Assembly: GCF_963576545.1 (NCBI RefSeq)
Contig: NC_083647.1
Coordinates: forward strand, 4,507,507 to 4,571,506
Reading direction: 5' to 3'
DNA: 64,000 nucleotides
From: Limanda limanda
Taxonomy: Eukaryota; Chordata; Actinopteri; Pleuronectiformes; Pleuronectidae
The position numbers were made by a program, and so were the translations under genes. Within the stretch, counting starts at the first letter, position 1. Each line of letters begins with the position of its first letter. Positions 63,291-64,000 of the stretch are shown piece after piece. The notes under the pieces are model-generated. The model was not told the DNA's origin and ran no database searches. It was given only the letters and a program-made list of their open reading frames with translations.

Positions 63291-64000
63291 CTGGAGTATG
63301 GAAGAAAAAAACATATGCACTCAGTACACCTTCATCGTGGGGAATTTCTCATCATTTCAAATAGATTTTCCGGTTCATCATTTGCTTTATGAACCGTTCA
63401 GCTCGTAGACCTACAGTAGAGGCAACAGAAACTAAATGGGCTGAAGCGACAGAGTGCGCCGGCCCACACAGTGTTCGATCGTAAACTCCCAGGAGGGTAA
63501 GCAGGTCTCTTGCAGCGTTATATCAGAATGGTCGGTCTCTGGGCTATACATAATAAATGATCTGGATGTTGAGTTATCATGTACAGAGTATGCATCTGCA
63601 GCATCTGTGAACTCTCACTGAACTTTAGGGTGGTGCATACAAAGTAGCACAAGGTTGTCCAAATCGCTTGCAGACTAAGATGGATGTTGATTACTTTCTA
63701 CTCCAATGCAATTATAAAAAAGCAAAACATGTTCACCTTGTTTTTTCCCATTTTTTTTAAAGAAATCAATAACAAGGGGAATTGGTCCACTGATCCAATC
63801 AAACCAGGCAGGTAACATTAGACCCTGCCTCCTTCAAACAGGAGCAAAGTGCATCTGCAGCAGCAGCATCACAGGGGAGAATACAGCTCAAATGGATTCA
63901 GACGTCTCACTGCAGAGACTCTGCCATAATGCTGTGTTTCCAGTTAATCATCTAGACTGTGGTGGCCGATTATATTCCAATTGACCCATCATAATGACCA
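63291..64000 (-). other. partial intron 5' of exon 1
   Basis: No exon of bltp1 recognised on the minus strand. No repeat or regulatory feature supported. Confidence 0.65.

Larger units (their letters stand above)
3289..63183 (-). other. remaining introns over 300 nt with nothing recognised
   Basis: Introns 3289-4114, 4310-4914, 5579-5959, 6178-6763, 10190-10699, 12433-12867, 13069-13576, 15503-15861, 20180-20639, 23163-23502, 26191-27411, 30666-31728, 31965-32723, 34823-35125, 35390-36299, 40432-41176, 41353-43203, 43366-44003, 44239-44984, 46801-47346, 47499-48630, 49551-49908, 50037-50837, 51291-52412, 55917-56229, 59341-59694, 59872-60555 and 60694-61063 show only AT-rich unique-looking sequence. 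The rest not listed elsewhere are shorter than 300 nt. Confidence 0.6.

Overview
The window reads as vertebrate, almost certainly teleost fish, nuclear DNA. It holds one very large split gene on the minus strand, with short conserved exons scattered through AT-rich introns that carry fish-type interspersed repeats. No bacterial, viral or organellar gene organisation is visible, and no second protein-coding gene, tRNA, rRNA or CRISPR array can be supported.

The gene is bltp1 (KIAA1109; FSA; Tweek in Drosophila, LPD-3 in C. elegans, Csf1 in yeast), a bridge-like lipid transfer protein. I resolved 70 internal coding exons between 63290 (5' side) and 1189 (3' side), 13,095 coding bases in all. 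They join in one uninterrupted reading frame of 4364 whole codons plus a partial codon at each end, and they match the vertebrate protein, as I recall it, from roughly residue 600 to about 70 residues before the C-terminus. The promoter, 5' UTR and first exons (including the N-terminal membrane anchor) lie beyond base 64000. The last coding exon or exons and the 3' UTR lie to the left of base 1.

Layout, in transcription order: 63290-55676 encodes part of the beta-rich groove and a first acidic/serine-rich linker. 55482-52413 encodes a disordered Ser/Pro/Gln-rich segment. 51290-45864 returns to groove sequence. 45590-41177 is a second Ser-rich linker, and 40431-39520 a large exon with a Gly/Pro-rich insertion. 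36498-20089 is well-conserved groove sequence. 17269-12256 mixes linker and groove, and 10837-1189 is the conserved C-terminal region (the 'fragile site-associated protein C-terminal' family).

Of the 69 introns wholly inside the window, 68 are GT-AG and one is a clear GC-AG intron (22939-23102). Introns contain fold-back MITE-like elements, a tRNA-derived SINE-like copy, a LINE 3' fragment, several teleost-type dispersed repeats and simple repeats. Repeat names rest on recognition from memory and are less certain than the exon calls.

I found no new biological system. The points most worth a second look are the GC-AG intron, a 6-base tandem acceptor, lineage-variable low-complexity insertions inside a giant lipid-transfer protein, a splice-competent-looking pseudo-exon, and repeat families with several copies in this one gene.
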